From Dinochytrium kinnereticum (lineage: Eukaryota > Chytridiomycota > Chytridiomycetes > Chytridiales > Chytridiaceae): a DNA stretch of 16,438 bases. Below the pieces are notes generated by a model. That model made no database searches, had not been told where the DNA came from, and was given only the letters and a program-made list of their open reading frames with translations. Below, piece after piece: positions 16,325-16,438 of this stretch; position 1 is the stretch's first letter; each line of letters begins with the position of its first letter. The DNA lies in contig JADGJT010000371.1 of assembly GCA_027604005.1 (NCBI GenBank), positions 5,485 through 21,922 of the forward strand, in the 5' to 3' direction. The translations under genes were made by a program, and so were the position numbers.

Positions 16325-16438
16325 TTAGGGTTAAGGTTAGGGTTAGGGTTAGGGTTAGGGTTAAGGTTAGGGTTAGGGTTAGGGTAGGTTAAGGTTAGGG
16401 TTAGGGGTTAGGGTTAGGGTTAAGGCTAGGGTTAAGGT
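16325..16438 (+). repeat. Telomere repeat array, TTAGGG with TTAAGG variants (right chromosome end)
   Basis: About 19 tandem units of TTAGGG type run to the end of the window, with the G-rich strand reading outward, as expected of a right-hand chromosome end. Five units are TTAAGG, and one each are TAGG, TTAGGGG and CTAGGG. The array starts abruptly in coding-like sequence, with no recognisable subtelomeric spacer. Confidence 0.95.

Noticed and set aside
1..16438. tRNA, rRNA, CRISPR, transposon or viral sequences
   Set aside because: No cloverleaf-like segment, repeat-spacer array, transposase or integrase domain, or terminal repeats were seen by eye on either strand. A covariance-model tRNA scan and a repeat-library search would be needed to be certain.

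Overview
The window looks like the right-hand end of a chromosome from an early-diverging, probably zoosporic, fungus (Chytridiomycota or Blastocladiomycota grade). That placement is inference. It rests on many short spliceosomal introns (about 41-170 nt, GT-AG with T-rich 3' ends), a degenerate TTAGGG telomere array closing the window at 16325-16438, and gene content: a class C (GABA-B/glutamate-type) 7TM receptor, a PQQ-type sugar dehydrogenase-like propeller and a Mn-type CDF transporter. All exon structures below were assembled by hand from splice signals, reading-frame phase and family conservation. Every multi-exon model closes in phase.

Layout, left to right: (1) the 3' end of a DExH-box RNA helicase, plus strand, cut by the left window edge, 1-1041. 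(2) A small secreted, cysteine-rich, probably GPI-anchored protein of no family I recognise, plus, 1456-2399. (3) A cation diffusion facilitator of the DxxxD (manganese) class, minus, 2819-4489. (4) A type II membrane M1 zinc aminopeptidase with a di-leucine sorting signal, minus, 4759-8593. (5) A class C GPCR with a periplasmic-binding-protein-like ectodomain, 12 exons and an unusual folded-looking cytoplasmic tail, minus, 8782-12027. (6) Divergently from it, a secreted PQQ-dependent sugar dehydrogenase-like protein, plus, 12265-13934. (7) A long disordered protein built around two families of short repeated motifs, minus, 14460-16244. Its reading frame stays open into the telomere, so its 5' end may have been lost. 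(8) The telomere itself.

Five consecutive genes (2-6) encode membrane or secreted proteins: surface protein, metal exporter, aminopeptidase, receptor and extracellular oxidoreductase. This fits a subtelomeric block devoted to the cell surface and environment, though no operon-like logic should be assumed in a eukaryote. The clearest possible functional pair is the receptor and the dehydrogenase, which share a 237-bp divergent promoter. The most novel items are the telomere-abutting motif-repeat protein, the PH-like tail on the receptor, the cysteine-rich GPI protein, and two in-frame, stop-free introns with weak or GC donors.
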